Numbered from the stretch's first letter, positions 46,889-59,633 are shown. The stretch: DNA of 64,000 nt from Tetragonia tetragonoides (GCA_038025085.1 CM076140.1:23185501-23249500), one strand, 5' to 3'. Program-made: numbers and translations. The notes: a model not told the origin generated them from the sequence alone.

Positions 46889-47563
46889 TATAACAAATAT
46901 GAGACATAAAAGAGCAATGGTTGATCACCATTTCAGCAAAGTTGGCACATTCGACCCAAATTGAGGTCTAATTGAGAGATATAGGTTATAATTGAAACCT
47001 TTCTCTTGACATTTAGCAAATAGCATATAAGTTCCAATGATCAACCTTACATTGTAGATCTAAGCAACATACTTGTTTTGAATAGTTCTCAGTTCTCATG
47101 CATAATAGTTCGATATGCAATAACAAAGTAGACACATTGGTCTCACACGATTGATAAGCAATAACATTCACACTTCACACATCGAGGCTCCATACTATTT
47201 TAGTAGGGAAATAAACAATGACATTTTATTGCATACAATACATGCTTAGCCTTTGGCTCACATTTAATATGATCATGCTCAATGAAAATTTCGCCATAAT
47301 TCCGACATGGATTTCCCATCATGTCTAGGCAATACGAGATATCATTATGAAGCTATTTGTCAACCATGCAATTATGTGATAAAACGATCATATAAAATCA
47401 AATGAAATAGTCTTGCAATGAGACAAATTGCAAGTAAATAACAATCATAAATGTTTGTTGCCTATGCAACTACATCGACATCAAAATTGACCACGCAGGG
47501 CCATCACAATAACTAAAAGTTCTAATAAAACTCAAGTAAAACTAATAAGGCAATAAACTAGTT
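46889..47563. other. Spacer between the 5' ORF and gag of element F
   Basis: AT-rich, no gene. Resembles an intron or untranslated leader in base composition. Confidence 0.5.
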
Positions 47564-48445
47564 CTACTTGACACTCGCACACATCTTCTTCGCGCTAGGG
47601 GACTCATCATGATCATCCTTCATCCTAGGCTTCAGCTCTTTGCAGGGCGTGTATGGATAAGCATATCCACCGAATTTCTGGGGCATGAAACGCTTCCTAA
47701 AATCATTGGCTTGCTTGCTTTTCTTCGTCCAGCAGTACTCGCACATTCCCTTTGGCGCAGGTACTAGCGCACGGTTCACCTTCCACTCGAACTCGGATAG
47801 GCATAACTCAGCTGCGACGCCTCTAAAGCAGAGAGACCATCTCGTACCTTCTTCGTACTTCTTCTCGTGCAAGTGACCACTCTTGGAGACTACGTCGTCG
47901 TACTTCTCCTTGAGTCCCATCCAAGGATGGATGTTAGGCAGCCCAGCTAGCAGTAGCTCTACCCATAAGCCTTCATGTAGACTCGTGCGATTCTCGTACT
48001 GATAACGCTCGATCGTAGTGTAAGCACGTCGTATGTAGATACGTATATCCTCAAACTCAGCGTCAGTAGAAAAGATTCTCGTATTGTTGTTGTCGCTCTC
48101 GGCACTAGTATCTTTCAAATCCGGCATATCATCATTCTCTTCCGGTGGTGTATACTCAGGCTCAGACTCAGAGGGATCTTCCTCTTCATCAACTACAGGT
48201 GTGGCGGGTGCGGCAACTGGCGCGGAAACAGGCGCGGCATTCGGCACGGGGCGTGCGGCCTCGTCGCGTGCGATGTCCTCGTGCGCGGCGCGGTCCTGCG
48301 CGGCCTCGTGGCGCACACTCGCGTCGTTTTCAGTTGATTCACTATCCGATGAAGCGACATACTCTATAGGTTATGCACGATGAGCTAGGGCGCGTGCCCT
48401 TTGGTGTGCAGTCGTCATCCGCGTAGTAGTTCTTGTCCTTATCAT
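47564..48445 (-). pseudogene. Extra ORF upstream of gag in element F, unknown function
   Basis: A minus-strand ATG at 48445 starts MIRTRTTTRM; a TAA lies near 48373; the frame is then open to 47564, about 290 codons in all. It has an acidic, Pro/Ala-rich N-terminal half (Asp/Glu repeats) and a folded-looking C-terminal half with CFRGVAAELCLSEFEW, GMCEYCWTKKSKQ and a basic tail. The CEYC pair with nearby Cys residues could bind a metal. Located between PBS and gag, where normal chromoviruses have only leader. I do not recognise the family. Confidence 0.65.
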
Positions 48446-48622
48446 CTACAGGTAGACAATCAAACAATAAGAACTTTATAAATCACAACCAAAGTGATTT
48501 CAAATAATTCCCATCTTCTAGGACTACTACGCTCAACGGCTTTAATTATATTTTATTTTCCCCAAAATGAAACTAATCTATTAATTCATTAATTAATCTT
48601 AAGCAACCTTTTTAAACCTAGG

Positions 48623-48634
48623 GCTCTGATACCA
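48623..48634 (-). other. Primer-binding site of element F
   Basis: Minus strand TGGTATCAGAGC, the complement of the initiator tRNA-Met 3' end, two bases after the LTR. Confidence 0.9.
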
Positions 48635-48636
48635 TT

Positions 48637-51077
48637 TGTAACACCCCGGAATTCGCAACGGTTTCCTGGGAGCTATCGACGTCGTGTGCGCGACTCGACC
48701 CCGTTGAACCGTCCCAAACCCGGGGGATGTCACTGCAACATTTATCACTAAGGAATAAATGCTAAGCAGAAAGAAAAACTAGGCATCAAAAGGAGCTTAC
48801 TAAGAAACTAAACAAACTAAACAGATAATATCAGAGTTGTCTATATAGTGAGCTAAAACCATTAGACCAATTTATTACAACTTGCCTTCAAAGGGCTAAA
48901 TCCGTAAAATCCCAACAATCTAATCTGAACAAAAATAGTTCTAAAAACCGACGCCAACTCTACCTTCCAAGCTGTAAGTCCTCAATCAACTAAACCTGCA
49001 CTTTGGTTTCCGTGACGGAAACAAAATACAGAAGAAAAGACAAGAAACAAAAGAGAAACAAAAATCAGATAAACTGAATAAACGTGATCCGTACCCAGTA
49101 AAAACATTTCGCAAACCTTACCTGAGGTTTTAGAAGAATCATTGAAATTCATTTGCATACGCACATAAGCATATAATCAAGCATACGCATAACGACATTC
49201 TTTTATATGCAATTCTTGTATAGTGATCATACGAAATACGACATAGACGATCCATCTTGATTAGAGAGATGTAAGAGAGCGAATAGAACAGCGATTACCC
49301 ATACTGTTCATCGAAGATACAATCACGCCATGGACTTAATGACTCTAGTGTGCACACTACCTCTAGTACAATTACACGAGCCTAGAGGACATAATAAATG
49401 GGGAATGATCCATCCCAGACACAGTGCGAGGTGTCCATAAGTAACTTGGGAATCACTCATCCCTTGAACTATACCATTAGGTGTAATCTCGATTGCACGA
49501 CTACTCCTAGGGATCCATTAGGAGTTTTACTCTCATTTAATTCAATTCACATAATTTGCATTGGTTGACATAAGTGGTACTACGAGACCACGACTTACCA
49601 ATTCATTTCATGCTCTTGACAATGAATAGTAATTAACGACAATAATGATAATTCAATACGATGAGAATTAAACATGCTTTAATTCAAAAACGACGATGAT
49701 TCAATAATGATGACAAGTAATGTCTAGCCAAATTTCGGCAGCACTTCGGCAGGGTAATATGATATCCAAAATTCACAAGTCACCAAAGACATTCAACGAT
49801 AATATATACGTGCTCACTAGCACTCAATAATACCCATACCATTTAGCATATAATTAATAGCATAATAATACTAACAATTCATCATTCAATAATTGTCCAA
49901 TAATCATCATATGGGCTAATTAATTCCCAAAACATAATAACATCAACATGCTAATCATAAAAGATACTTAAAGCAGTGAATCATGCTTGATAACTTCATA
50001 ACAACGACGATATAATTTAATCATGCCTTGCATATTAAATTCACAACAAATTCTCAATTAGCACATAACACATCAAAATAGTTTTGATGGGGCTTTGGAG
50101 AAGGTAGGCATGAGCGCTTACCACTAAAACGCTACCAACAGTAAGTATGCTCCAACCCATCGACGATAATCACGCTTGCTCGTTAGGTCCTAATTAAAAA
50201 CAATTACCGAATCAGTATTAATTAAATACAAAAATACAAACAGTAACTAAATCTCAATCTGATAATTTTATTAAATTCTTTGATTTATTCCAACCAATCT
50301 AGGTTTTTCAAAATCCGAATTCCATTCCGAATGAGTGCAGAAAAATAAAAACATTAAATCAAAAATACTGAAAATCGAATTAATAATTACAAAAATATAA
50401 AAACGAAACCCTAACTTCAAAACTAGGTCTAGGTCACGGGTACCCATGCATGGGACCCATAACCCGACCGATCACCACCACCACCACCCCCACCCACTGG
50501 CCACCATCGCCGGTGGTGGTGGTCGCCGGAGCTCCGGCGTCGTGAGGAGAGAGAAATCGCGAAGGAGAGTGCGAAGGAGAGAAAGAGAGAAAAGAAGAGA
50601 CAGAAGGCGGCAGGGCCACGTCGCGGCCTTGGGCCATCACCGGCGACCACCCAGGCACGGCCTGGTGGTGCCGTAGTGGTTCACGGCGGCGCGGCGGCCG
50701 GAACAGGGGAGGGGGAGCAGCCTGAGGGTTTTGGTTCAGTTTGCAAAACTGATCAGTTGTCTCACCTTTTCCTAATATAGGCCCTCAGTCAACCCAAGTC
50801 AAATACTACTAGGTTTAGGAATTAATTGAAGAATTTTCAGATTTAAATAGCTAATTAAAACTAATTAAAACTATATGAATAATTCTTATTCATATATAAA
50901 ACATTTTAATTAAACTCCTCAAAATTAATAAGTGCAATTTATGAAAGTCCCATAATAATAATTTATATTATTTTGGCTTTAATTGTATAAATCGAATCCT
51001 TGAATATAATTACAATTTAATCTCCGAAACTATTGATAAATCAATATAATAATTATAGAAAATATTGGGGTATCACA
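48637..51077 (-). repeat. 5' LTR of element F
   Basis: 2441 bases, same termini as the 3' LTR. Lacks the long GA-rich patch. Flanked on the right by the CCACG target duplication. Confidence 0.9.
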
Positions 51078-51082
51078 CCACG

Positions 51083-51922
51083 CTTCTGATCGACCAAGCT
51101 GACCTGCACAAGACAAGCAAAGGTGAACTACTTCTTTGGGTCGACCCGAGAAGACCCCTCCGATGGTAAAGTTAGATGTTGGCTAGTACGTGAGGTACAT
51201 TTAGAGCAAGAATGGTCGATTTCTGGGCGTGGGGGTTGACAGAGTGATGATAGATTGGATTGATGACTGAAGGACGCAATGTCAGAGAGGGAATGTCAGA
51301 GGTTCTGAATGTTCTCTCTTCCTTTCGTCAATTAGAATGAATGTTCTCTGAGAAATGGAAAAAACTTACTTGGTCTTGAATTCTGTGCATGTATATATAG
51401 GGAAAAAGTTGGCTGGCTTCGACGAATGAATAGTAGCCACGTACCCTCGTCCGTACGCACCTCCCTTAGTCGGCGAGAGAGGGGGGTCACGTGAGTTTTT
51501 GTACGACCCCCTGGGAAGGCTCCACGTTGGGGGCAGTATAATTGATGTCATCATCATTGTCCTTGAGCCTTGGAGGAGTGGGTGCCAAGGCAATCACCCG
51601 AATCTTTCAAGGCATATTCACGTAGTACAATTGCTGACGTCACTTCAGTATTCTCGAGGCCTTTGAGGTCGACACTTTGCATTGATCGACTATTTTGACT
51701 CGCTGCAAACGTAGGCCTGTCGTTTGGTCGATGTGATTCCTCTCGGGTCTGAGCAGGGTGTCGAGTGATGGTCGAGGGTATCCTCGATTAGGGCTCCTTT
51801 GGCGTAGGAGATCAGTGCTTTGTGAGTTGGAGAAGATCTTGACCAGGTCCTAGGCCAAAGTCGTGTCTTGAGGAAAAAGTGATGGTCGACTCCTCGACCG
51901 TCTATATTTTTGGGACATCACA
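51083..51922 (-). repeat. 5' part of the element G 5' LTR
   Basis: Minus strand starts TGTGATGTCCC at 51922. A TATA-like CTATATATAC-type sequence (about 51390-51402) lies where a promoter is expected. No gene. Confidence 0.65.
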
Positions 51923-52649
51923 AGAATTCTCAAAAGAGGGCTTCATCACATTGTTAGAGAAACCAAACTCGACTTTCTCTTCATCAATATTCAAGCAAAT
52001 CGTTCCACCTTTAACATCAATTACCGCATCGGCGGTAGCAAGGAATGGCCTTCCAAGGATAATGGGGATTCTAGAATCTTCCTCCATATCTGAGACAACA
52101 AAATCCGTCGAAATGAAAATTTTACCCACTCAAATTGGTATATTTTCCAAAACACCACCGGATACTTAACCGACCGATCGACAAGTTGTCATGATATAGA
52201 GGTCGGTTTCAAGTCACCGAAGCCAAACTTCTTACAAATAGATAATAATGGCAATAAACTCACACTTGCACCGAGATCGCACAAAGCCTTATCAAACTCC
52301 ATTGCACCAATAACACAAGGGATAGAGAATGACTAGGATCCTTAAGCTTCAAAGGCTTCTTTTGGAGAATTGCACTACATTCCTCTGTTAGAGACACTGT
52401 TTCACTCTCATCAACCTTGCGTTTGTTGGATAGTATCTCTTGCAATAATTTCTCATAAGAAGGCATCTCCAAAATCGCCTCAAGGAATGAGATATTGATT
52501 TGGAGCTTCTTGTGTACCTCTAAGAACTTGTCATACTTCTTTAACAAAGTGGGATTCACTAACCGTTGAGGAAAAGGAACCGGTGGCTTGTATGGCTCAA
52601 TATGAACAACATTGGGTTCCTTTTGCCTTGGAGTCTCCACCACATTCAT
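51923..52649 (-). pseudogene. Protease region of element H (Athila-type)
   Basis: Minus strand: PFPQRLVNPTLLKKYDKFLEV, LQINISFLEAI, YEKLLQEILSNKRK, LTEECSAILQKK, the usual Athila segment before protease. The active site reads CDLGASVSLLP near 52278. Then IPIILGRPFLATADAVIDVK, LNIDEEKVEF. Frameshifts near 52300 and 52140. The frame is cut at 51923 by the G LTR. Confidence 0.85.
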
Positions 52650-54124
52650 CTATTTTCCTCCATCCTCACAAGCCTTCACAACTTTCACCACTTTATCACT
52701 TTCATCCCTTATGCTCCCCTTACTCTCCTTTTCCACCATGTGCAACTCCTCCAAGTTCTCCCCCTTTTTCATGAAAATAACATTTACATGCCCCTTGGGA
52801 TTCATCTCGGGCTTGTTCGGAAGTTGACCCGAAGGCCTACTAGAAGGGCTAGCTAGTTGAATTCTCAAGCATCTTATTGTGAGTGGCCAAAGAATCAAAT
52901 TTTGAGATCAATTGTCAGATAGACTCTTGGGTGGACTCACATTATTTCATTTGGGTACTTACAAAAGTTTCCATGAGACCTTCAAGGTTGAACTTTGGGG
53001 GTTGTGGTGGTGGGTTTTGGTAAGTAGCTCTTGGTTGAAATCTAGGAAGTTGGATGTGAGAATTTTGTGTAGGGAAAGTTCTTGATGGTGGGTTTTGCGG
53101 TGGAGTATTTTGTGGTGGAAAGGGGGCTGGATTCCGGTAGGAGAAGTTAGGATGACTTCTCCAATCCTGGTTATATGTTTGGGGGAAAGGGTCATTCGGA
53201 GGACGGGGGTTGAATTTATGGAGGGCATTGGCTTGTTCAATTTTCATCTCTCGAGAATCTTTGCTCATGCACATTTGCCCTTGATAGCTACTTGGTTTCA
53301 TCCGTTGAACTTGGTGAGAAAGAGCATCTAGCTTGCTTGTCAAAAGTGTCACCGCATCAACATTGATCTTGTCACTACTCCTCTTACTACCCGATCTATC
53401 GGAAGACCATTGGTAGTTCTTGGAGGCCATGTTCTCAAGTAAATTTTTGGTCGCACTCAGACTCAAGGTCATGATGGAGCCACCCGCGGCGTCATTGATA
53501 GACATTCTCATAGTGGGATTCAAACCACCACCAACGTTTGAACTAAAAGCCAAGGTCGCACTCCCAAACTTCATGCACCGACTCACCCTCACTATGAAAG
53601 GCATGTATATGATTTCTCAACATGTTCGCCATATTCGTTGGGAAGTATTGTATCAAGAAAGCGTTTGGCAAAGCTTTCCATGTGACAAATGAATCAGCAT
53701 CTAGGCTATTGGGCCATTGTTTGCCTTTCCCACTAAGGAAAATGGGAATAAGTGGAGGCGAAGGGCATCATAACTAACCCCTTCATCTTTAATGTATCAC
53801 ACTTCTCCAGAAACAGAGTAATGTGATCGTTGGATCCTCACCATGGTTCCCATAGAATTGATCCTCCTTAATGAATGAGGTGAATGAGGTTTTGATTTCA
53901 AAATTATAGGCTGCAATGGCCGGCCTCGTGACACTCGACCCAATATTTCCAATAGTGGGATTGAAAATATCCCTCAAAGATCTAGTATCATCTCCCATGG
54001 TAGCTTGTTGTCTCTCTAACTCTTGTTGTCGCCTCTTACGTACTTGCTTTCTAGCGGCACGCAAAGTTCTCTCAATCTCGGGGTCCAAAGGTTCAAGATT
54101 ATCGGACCCTTGGCTCCTGGTCAT
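52650..54124 (-). pseudogene. Gag of element H (Athila-type)
   Basis: ATG at 54124 (MTRSQGSDNLEPLDPEIERTL...), Arg-rich N-terminus, NFEIKTSFTSFIKEDQFYG, the Athila capsid start, then a frame change near 53790. Further parts: an ASKNYQWSSDR segment near 53430, a Pro/Asn/Gln-rich part (53220-52980) and a C-terminal part 52898-52650. Several stops. Confidence 0.8.
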
Positions 54125-54278
54125 GCACCACAACAAACTAGAAACAGAGATCAAATGCAAAAACAAGAGAAATCAAACCCACTCAAGTGAACACACACAC
54201 ACGTGCTTAGTCTAGCATATCTAAGAAACACCTAATATTGGAATAATGTCAAGCTCCCAGGAAATGGCGCCAAAAACT
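54125..54278 (-). other. PBS and leader of element H
   Basis: Minus strand AGTTTTTGGCGCCATTTCC just after the LTR end CCTATCA, a typical Athila arrangement (PBS TGGCGCC...). Confidence 0.75.
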
Positions 54279-55198
54279 TGATAGGCCCGCAAGTGCACGA
54301 GTACATCATTGTGATAAAATATCACATCCAGAGGGAGCTTTAGATTCCAAATACTAAGGTTTCTTAAATTTAACAAGTCAAGCAATCAATAGCAAGACTA
54401 AAGAACCTAGGGTTAATCTCACTCAATCAAACTACTTGGTGCGGATAAATAAACTTCAACTAGCATATCATGTCGAATATTGCAAGGATGGACAAAGAAC
54501 CTAAAATCTTCTCTCAAAGAATCAAAGGTGAAACTCAATATAAAACCCAGCTACCTATTCTCATGGAGTCAAGTCAATATCAAGAATATGAAAAACACAA
54601 TTCTATCCAAAAAGTTCCAAGTAATTCTAACCTACTCTTGTGGTTAGGCAAACTTGATGAAAGATTGAGTTAAAGCAATTAAGATACTTCTCTCGAAATT
54701 AAATTAATCAGCGAGCATAAGCAATAAGCAAACAATCAATCATTGTGCAATATTCTAACGACATGCTAGTTTCCAATTATCTAATTCAACATCAAGCAAT
54801 TAAATCAAGCTACATCAACCCTAGATAAAGGGGAATTAGCTACTCATGATATTCAAAAGCAACAAATAAACTATGAAATCTAAATTAAGCATCATCAAAC
54901 CAGAATTCAAGAACAAAATTAAGAACATTCATAAACAAAAGTAAAATTAATCTAAAAAAAGTAGAGAGATGGGAAAGAGAAAGTTGGGATATGAAATACC
55001 CAAAAGTGCTTCAATGGATAATAACTAAGAACATGAACAAAGCATGAAGATGGTGACTTTAATCTCCAAATTGCATAAATAAACTAGTGTTTTGATTCTA
55101 ATTCTAAAAAAGCATAAAAGTTTGAGAGAGAAATGGGGTGATAAGAGATGATGATACCAAATGAATTCACTCTCTCTTTATAACCCCCTAAATGTATC
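54279..55198 (-). repeat. 5' LTR of element H, part nearest the PBS
   Basis: Ends GCGGGCCTATCA on the minus strand. A TATA box (TTATAAAG) lies at about 55177-55184. Upstream LTR sequence lies beyond element I and outside the window. Confidence 0.75.
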
Positions 55199-56471
55199 TG
55201 TTGTAGCAATATAAGAACACAAGAGGGGGGGTGAACTGGGTTCTTTAAATTATGCAGAATTTATAACTTTTAACTCAACTAATCTAGTGTCACGTTCTCA
55301 ACAATTACTTGAATAATAAAACAATAAATCAAACCAGAACTTGACACACGATTTAGCATGGAAATCTTCCTTAAATCTAAGGACGTAAAACCACGACCGT
55401 GAGGGATTTTAACGTCTACTTATTCTCATTAATAAGAAGACACAACCCGATTACATGTAGCACCAACTACTCGAGCCAAAACGTGCTCAAGCTTCACCTA
55501 AGCCCAAACACCACGAACTCCACGTTTACAACAGAAAAGAACAGATTCAGAATGCCTAAACAATGCTTGTATGAAAGCTTAAAATGCACAAATTAAACCT
55601 ATGACGTACTGACAGCAAGACCAAGCAATTAAGAACTTAACACAGACTGAAGAAACAACAAAGAAATTGTTTCACAACAACAGCTATAAGGAATAAGAAC
55701 GCCTGTATGCTCAAGGGCTCTCAAAGATTTTCTCAATTCAGTGCGTGAGCAAAATTGATGCTCTGCCCTCCTTTAAATAACCAAAGCGTGATTTCACAAA
55801 AGGCAAAAGACTGAAAGGAATTTTAAAGTTTCCAAACTAATATAAGAAATAGTAGTTAAGTAGGAAACTAATTTTTGACTTGGCTAAAAAACAGCTAGAT
55901 TCACCCTAATGAAATCTATAGCCAAGCTGTCAAACCTTAGGATAATAGAGAATAAAATCTCTAATATATGAAAACCTTTTCTAAGTAACATAATAAAATC
56001 TTTTCTCAAAATATATAAGATCAAATACAAAAGATTTTATTATACGAATCCTTTCATAAACCAGTTTATGTTTTAAAGCAGAAATCCTCAAAATAAACAA
56101 AGAATCGATTTCTCAATAATTCTTTGGACTATTTTGAGCACTAGCTAGTATTGGGCGCCTGAAAGAAACAGTTTCTTGAATTGTTCCTTTCAACTGCTCA
56201 ATACTTGGCTACTTTATTCCTTATCGTACAAGCTGTGAGCCTGTGACAAGTCCCAAATTACTAAGATTTAAAGTCAGAAGTCTTACATGAGTTCTAAACT
56301 ACAAAGCCCTTGAATCATCTGTAGAACTTCATGCTTCAATGTCCTTGCTATATTGATCACCAACTACTTGATGTATTAACCTGCAAAACACACCCTTGCA
56401 AGCACACAAATCAAACATGTTGAGTTAAGTACACTTAGGTCTATCATTATCAAAACACTAAGGGTTCAACA
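55199..56471 (-). repeat. 3' LTR of element I
   Basis: Starts TGTTGAACCCTTAGTGTTTTG and ends TATTGCTACAACA on the minus strand, 1273 bases; the start is like other SIRE LTRs. Confidence 0.9.
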
Positions 56472-57099
56472 AATATCCCCTTTTTGATGATGACAAGCCT
56501 AGGTGTGCTTAGCTCGATCAAGACTAATCCAATTCAGTATATAAGCAATCTGCAAAGACATAAACTCTGAGAACAATACCACACCATACTAAACACTGTT
56601 AGAGAGAGATATTTAACAATCTGCATGTGTGAACTTCACAAGACCAGCCAACAGACATCAAGTAGCAAACCATTTTCCAGCAAGAGAACCAATTAAAAAG
56701 AATCAGGGACTATGAAACTAAGACAAGAAAAGAGCAATCAAAGTAAAGCACACATATTTTCCCCCTCTTGGCATCATCAAAAGGAAATTAGATTAGCAGT
56801 AGCATATGCAACCATAGTAGAGTCTGTACAAACCACTATTAAAAACATCTAAAGCACAAAGCTAACATCTGCCACAAGTTTCCAGTAGCTCGAACTGCAA
56901 TCTAAGGATATTAGCCAGTTATAAACAGCTGTCAGTGAGCATGAGTCCAAATCACAACCAAGCAAAAAAAAATATCTAGGAGCAGGGAGGAACAAGTTAA
57001 GGATAAAGGTTCATAGCCAAAAAAAAAGAGTGGAAAGGCTAAATATTATCATCCAAGTTTGTCAGACAGACGTCTAAGCCGAGAGAGAATCAAGTTTTG
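56472..57099 (-). other. Polypurine tract and 3' untranslated region of element I
   Basis: AAAAAGGGGATATT (minus strand, about 56472-56486) precedes the LTR. The rest, up to the envelope-like ORF, shows no gene. A second purine-rich block (GGGGGAAAA) is at about 56758-56767. Confidence 0.7.
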
Positions 57100-58515
57100 T
57101 CACAAAGTAGTGATCCGCTGACCAGTGCGCTGAACATGAAGAAGTCTACCCAATCTGTTCTTGACCTTCACGTTTTGTTCATAGAAATTCTTGAACCAAC
57201 CCCTAATTAGAGTAAAATGTTGTCTGTCACCCAGAAATGCATGGTCGAAACCAGCTTGGGGGTTTTGCGCACCCTCTAGCTGTGCCTTTTTAGCCTCCCG
57301 AATGAATTCACCATTGTAACTCTTAATATCCATCTTGTCCGACAAATCCTTATCAATTGTATCCCACACACTACCTGCATATCCCTTACTCTTCACCAGA
57401 GGTACCCTAAAATACTCAAATACAGGAGTAAGCCAAAAACCATAAGCAAGAGCATGATTGGTTTTATTTGGTTCAATGATACGAGCCATATGATGTATCA
57501 TTAAAGCGGGAAAGTTAATTAATGTCTTTGCGTCTAACAGATCCATGATAGCCATATCTAGATAACATGCCTCATTCCTCCGGTGGCTATGACGGACTAT
57601 ACAACGACTCACTAAAACATGCATTAACTTATAATGAGTGGTCATTTCATGCTGGCAAACTTTTCTTAGTTTTTTCTGAGCATTATCATGTGAAATTGTT
57701 CTTACAATTTCTAGTGGTGCAGTGTCAGCAACATGAGGCCATTGTTTCTCCACATAATCACACCACCCATGACATGGTATTCCCAAAATACGAACCAAAT
57801 CAGCAGCGTTAAAATAAATATCAACTCCATTAACCTTGCTTACGACATCCTCATTAGCCACAGTCAAGTTCTTATAAAATTCAACCACCTCATTCTCATT
57901 AAAAAAGGGTACGGGTAGCAAGTAGATCATTCCATCCTTGTCTAGCTAATTTCTTACACAAGTCACTAGCACCATTATTTGAAAGCCAATCAAGGTTAAT
58001 GAACTTACCCCGCTCAATGTTTCGGTTGTCAAATCCGACTATGAATGTTGCCCAATCAAAAGACTCCGGCTCATCCTCTGTTTCCTCTAAATCATCACCA
58101 AGTGTTTCTAAATTTGATTTTTGCTTCTGTTTTTTTGACTTGGAGGTAGAAGAGGAACCATGAATAAGCTTATGTTTTGTCCGAGCTAACCCATCATCAC
58201 TAATGTCATCAACTTCATGGCCAGGAGCAAAATCAACATCACGACTATCATCATCCGCACTACTCTCAGACCCATCACATACAATAGTCTTACCTACTGT
58301 TTCCTTTACTTTTGCCAAATTAGTTGTAATCTCTTTTAATTTCAGTAATTGGACAGAAGATTTACTTGAAAGAGGTGGTGACTTGGCTTTGTTTGCTTTA
58401 CTAGCAGTGGGTTCCCCTTTAGTTGTAGCCGCGGACTTTCCAGCCGACGGTCGTGCAATGGATGCCGATTTCGAAGGACCCGTCTTTACTTTCCCACCTC
58501 TAGTAATTGCCATGG
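57100..58515 (-). pseudogene. Envelope-like / plant transposon-protein ORF of element I
   Basis: Minus strand ATG at about 58513 (MAITRGGKVKTG). Basic, Ser/Lys/Ala-rich N-terminal third, an acidic DDDSRDVDF..DDISDDG part, then SFDWATFIVGF..RGKF and, after a frame change near 57910, FFNENEVVEFYKNLTVANEDVV and NAADLVRILGIP, a conserved part of the SIRE-type extra protein, also known as a putative plant transposon protein domain. I see no clear signal peptide or fusion peptide, so a true envelope role is not supported. Confidence 0.7.
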
Positions 58516-59060
58516 ATGAAGCTAGTTCAAGGTTTCTAGGGTTTGAGGTTTTTGGCAATTTATTTTGAGGAGAGAGAAAGGAAATTGGGGATTTTTGTTT
58601 TCACGGGGTGGCTTGAATTGGAATTTTGGAGTTGAGATTATCAAAGAAGGAAATAAAGTGGGGTAATCCTAAAAGGAGGCAGTGAAAGAGCGTGACCTTT
58701 TTTTCGTTGTTTTTTTTTTTTTTAATCTCTTATCTTTCACCACAGAATACAAATTTGGCCTTAGAAAAAAAATATTGCTCCCTAGACAGTTCAATGGACT
58801 GACACACATGGCAATAGTTCAAAAATCAATAAGGGGAGCATCATCAGAAGACATTAGTGAGTCCTTTACCACTTGTAGCAGGCAGTTATGCACAATTAAG
58901 CACACATTGTTTGTAGATGTAATTAACTAGCAAATTTGTCATACGAAAGCATATGAGGCATAAGCAAATAATGCTACCCATCTATAGTAAATGGGGTTAT
59001 TTTTTGCTAACAATAAATTCACATCTAGCCAATCATAGGGGAAAAATAAGCACACATACC
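58516..59060. other. Spacer between pol and the envelope-like ORF of element I
   Basis: Non-coding, with a T-run at 58712-58724. No further feature seen. Confidence 0.55.
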
Positions 59061-59633
59061 TTAAATAAGTCTAATCAAGCCAAGTTCTAGTCGAAGCTTC
59101 TGAAATCGGTCTCTACTCAATGGTTTCGTAAAGATATCGGCCAATTGTTTCTCAGTTTCACAAAAGCACATTTGAATAAAACCTTTTTCCACATTATCTC
59201 TCAAAAAATGGTGTCTAATTTCAATGTGTTTTGTTCTAGAGTGTTGCATAGGATTTTTAGAAATATTTATGGCACTCGTGTTGTCACATAAAATAGGCAT
59301 ACAACCCACATCAACACCAAAATCCTTAAGTTGTTGTTTTATCCACAGCAATTGAGCACAACATGAGGTAGCAGCTACATATTCTGCTTCTGCTGTAGAC
59401 ATTGCAACAGAATTTTGCTTTCTAGAGCTCCAAGAAATTAAGCAAGGTCCTAAGAAGGTTGCCATTCCAGAAGTACTTTTCCTGTCAACTAAATAACCAG
59501 CATAATCTGGATCCGTGTATCCGACCAAATCAAAATTAGCACCTTTTGGATACCACAGACACAAATTACCGTTACCTTGCAAATATCTCAAAATTCTTTT
59601 TACAGTAGTCAAATGTGATTCCTTGGGGTTAGA
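59061..59633 (-). pseudogene. RNase H of element I
   Basis: Minus strand: VKRILRYLQGN, GYTDPDYAGYLVDRKSTSG, SWSSRKQNSVAMSTAEAEYVA, LCDNTSAINISKNPMQHSRTKHIEIRHHF, ADIFTKPL. This is a complete copia RNase H end. It removes the RNA strand after minus-strand synthesis. A stop at 59634 separates it from RT. Confidence 0.92.

Larger units (their letters stand above)
40328..51077 (-). mobile_element. Element F: chromovirus-like Ty3 LTR retrotransposon nested in the G LTR
   Basis: Long LTRs (40328-42911 and 48637-51077) start TGTGATACCCC and end GGGTGTTACA on the minus strand. Target duplication CCACG at 40323-40327 and 51078-51082. PBS TGGTATCAGAGC (initiator tRNA-Met) at 48623-48634. Internal order on the minus strand: extra 5' ORF, spacer, gag with CCHC knuckle, protease, RT, truncated RNase H, integrase. 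Long LTRs and Met PBS suggest the Tekay/Del group, but the chromodomain region is lost. Confidence 0.88.
39977..51922 (-). mobile_element. Element G: LTR retrotransposon (visible part), host of F and B
   Basis: Minus strand. The 5' LTR is 51922-51083 continuing at 40327-40250, about 918 bases in total after removing element F, with ends TGTGATGTCCC and GGATGAAACA. PBS TGGCGCTGTCTGTTGGG at 40231-40248. A gag start follows (40213 to 39977) and is cut by the end of element B. The right flank is inside the protease region of element H. Lineage is probably Ty3 but is not proven. Confidence 0.7.
51923..55198 (-). mobile_element. Element H: Athila-type Ty3 retrotransposon (5' part)
   Basis: Minus strand: LTR part (55198-54279), PBS, gag (from 54124), protease and the start of pol, cut at 51923 by element G. 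Gag and protease motifs match Athila. The remainder of pol lies left of the window. Element I interrupts its LTR. Confidence 0.85.

Noticed and set aside
57100..58515. True viral envelope gene
   Set aside because: No signal peptide, fusion peptide or membrane anchor seen; only position and family resemblance support the name.
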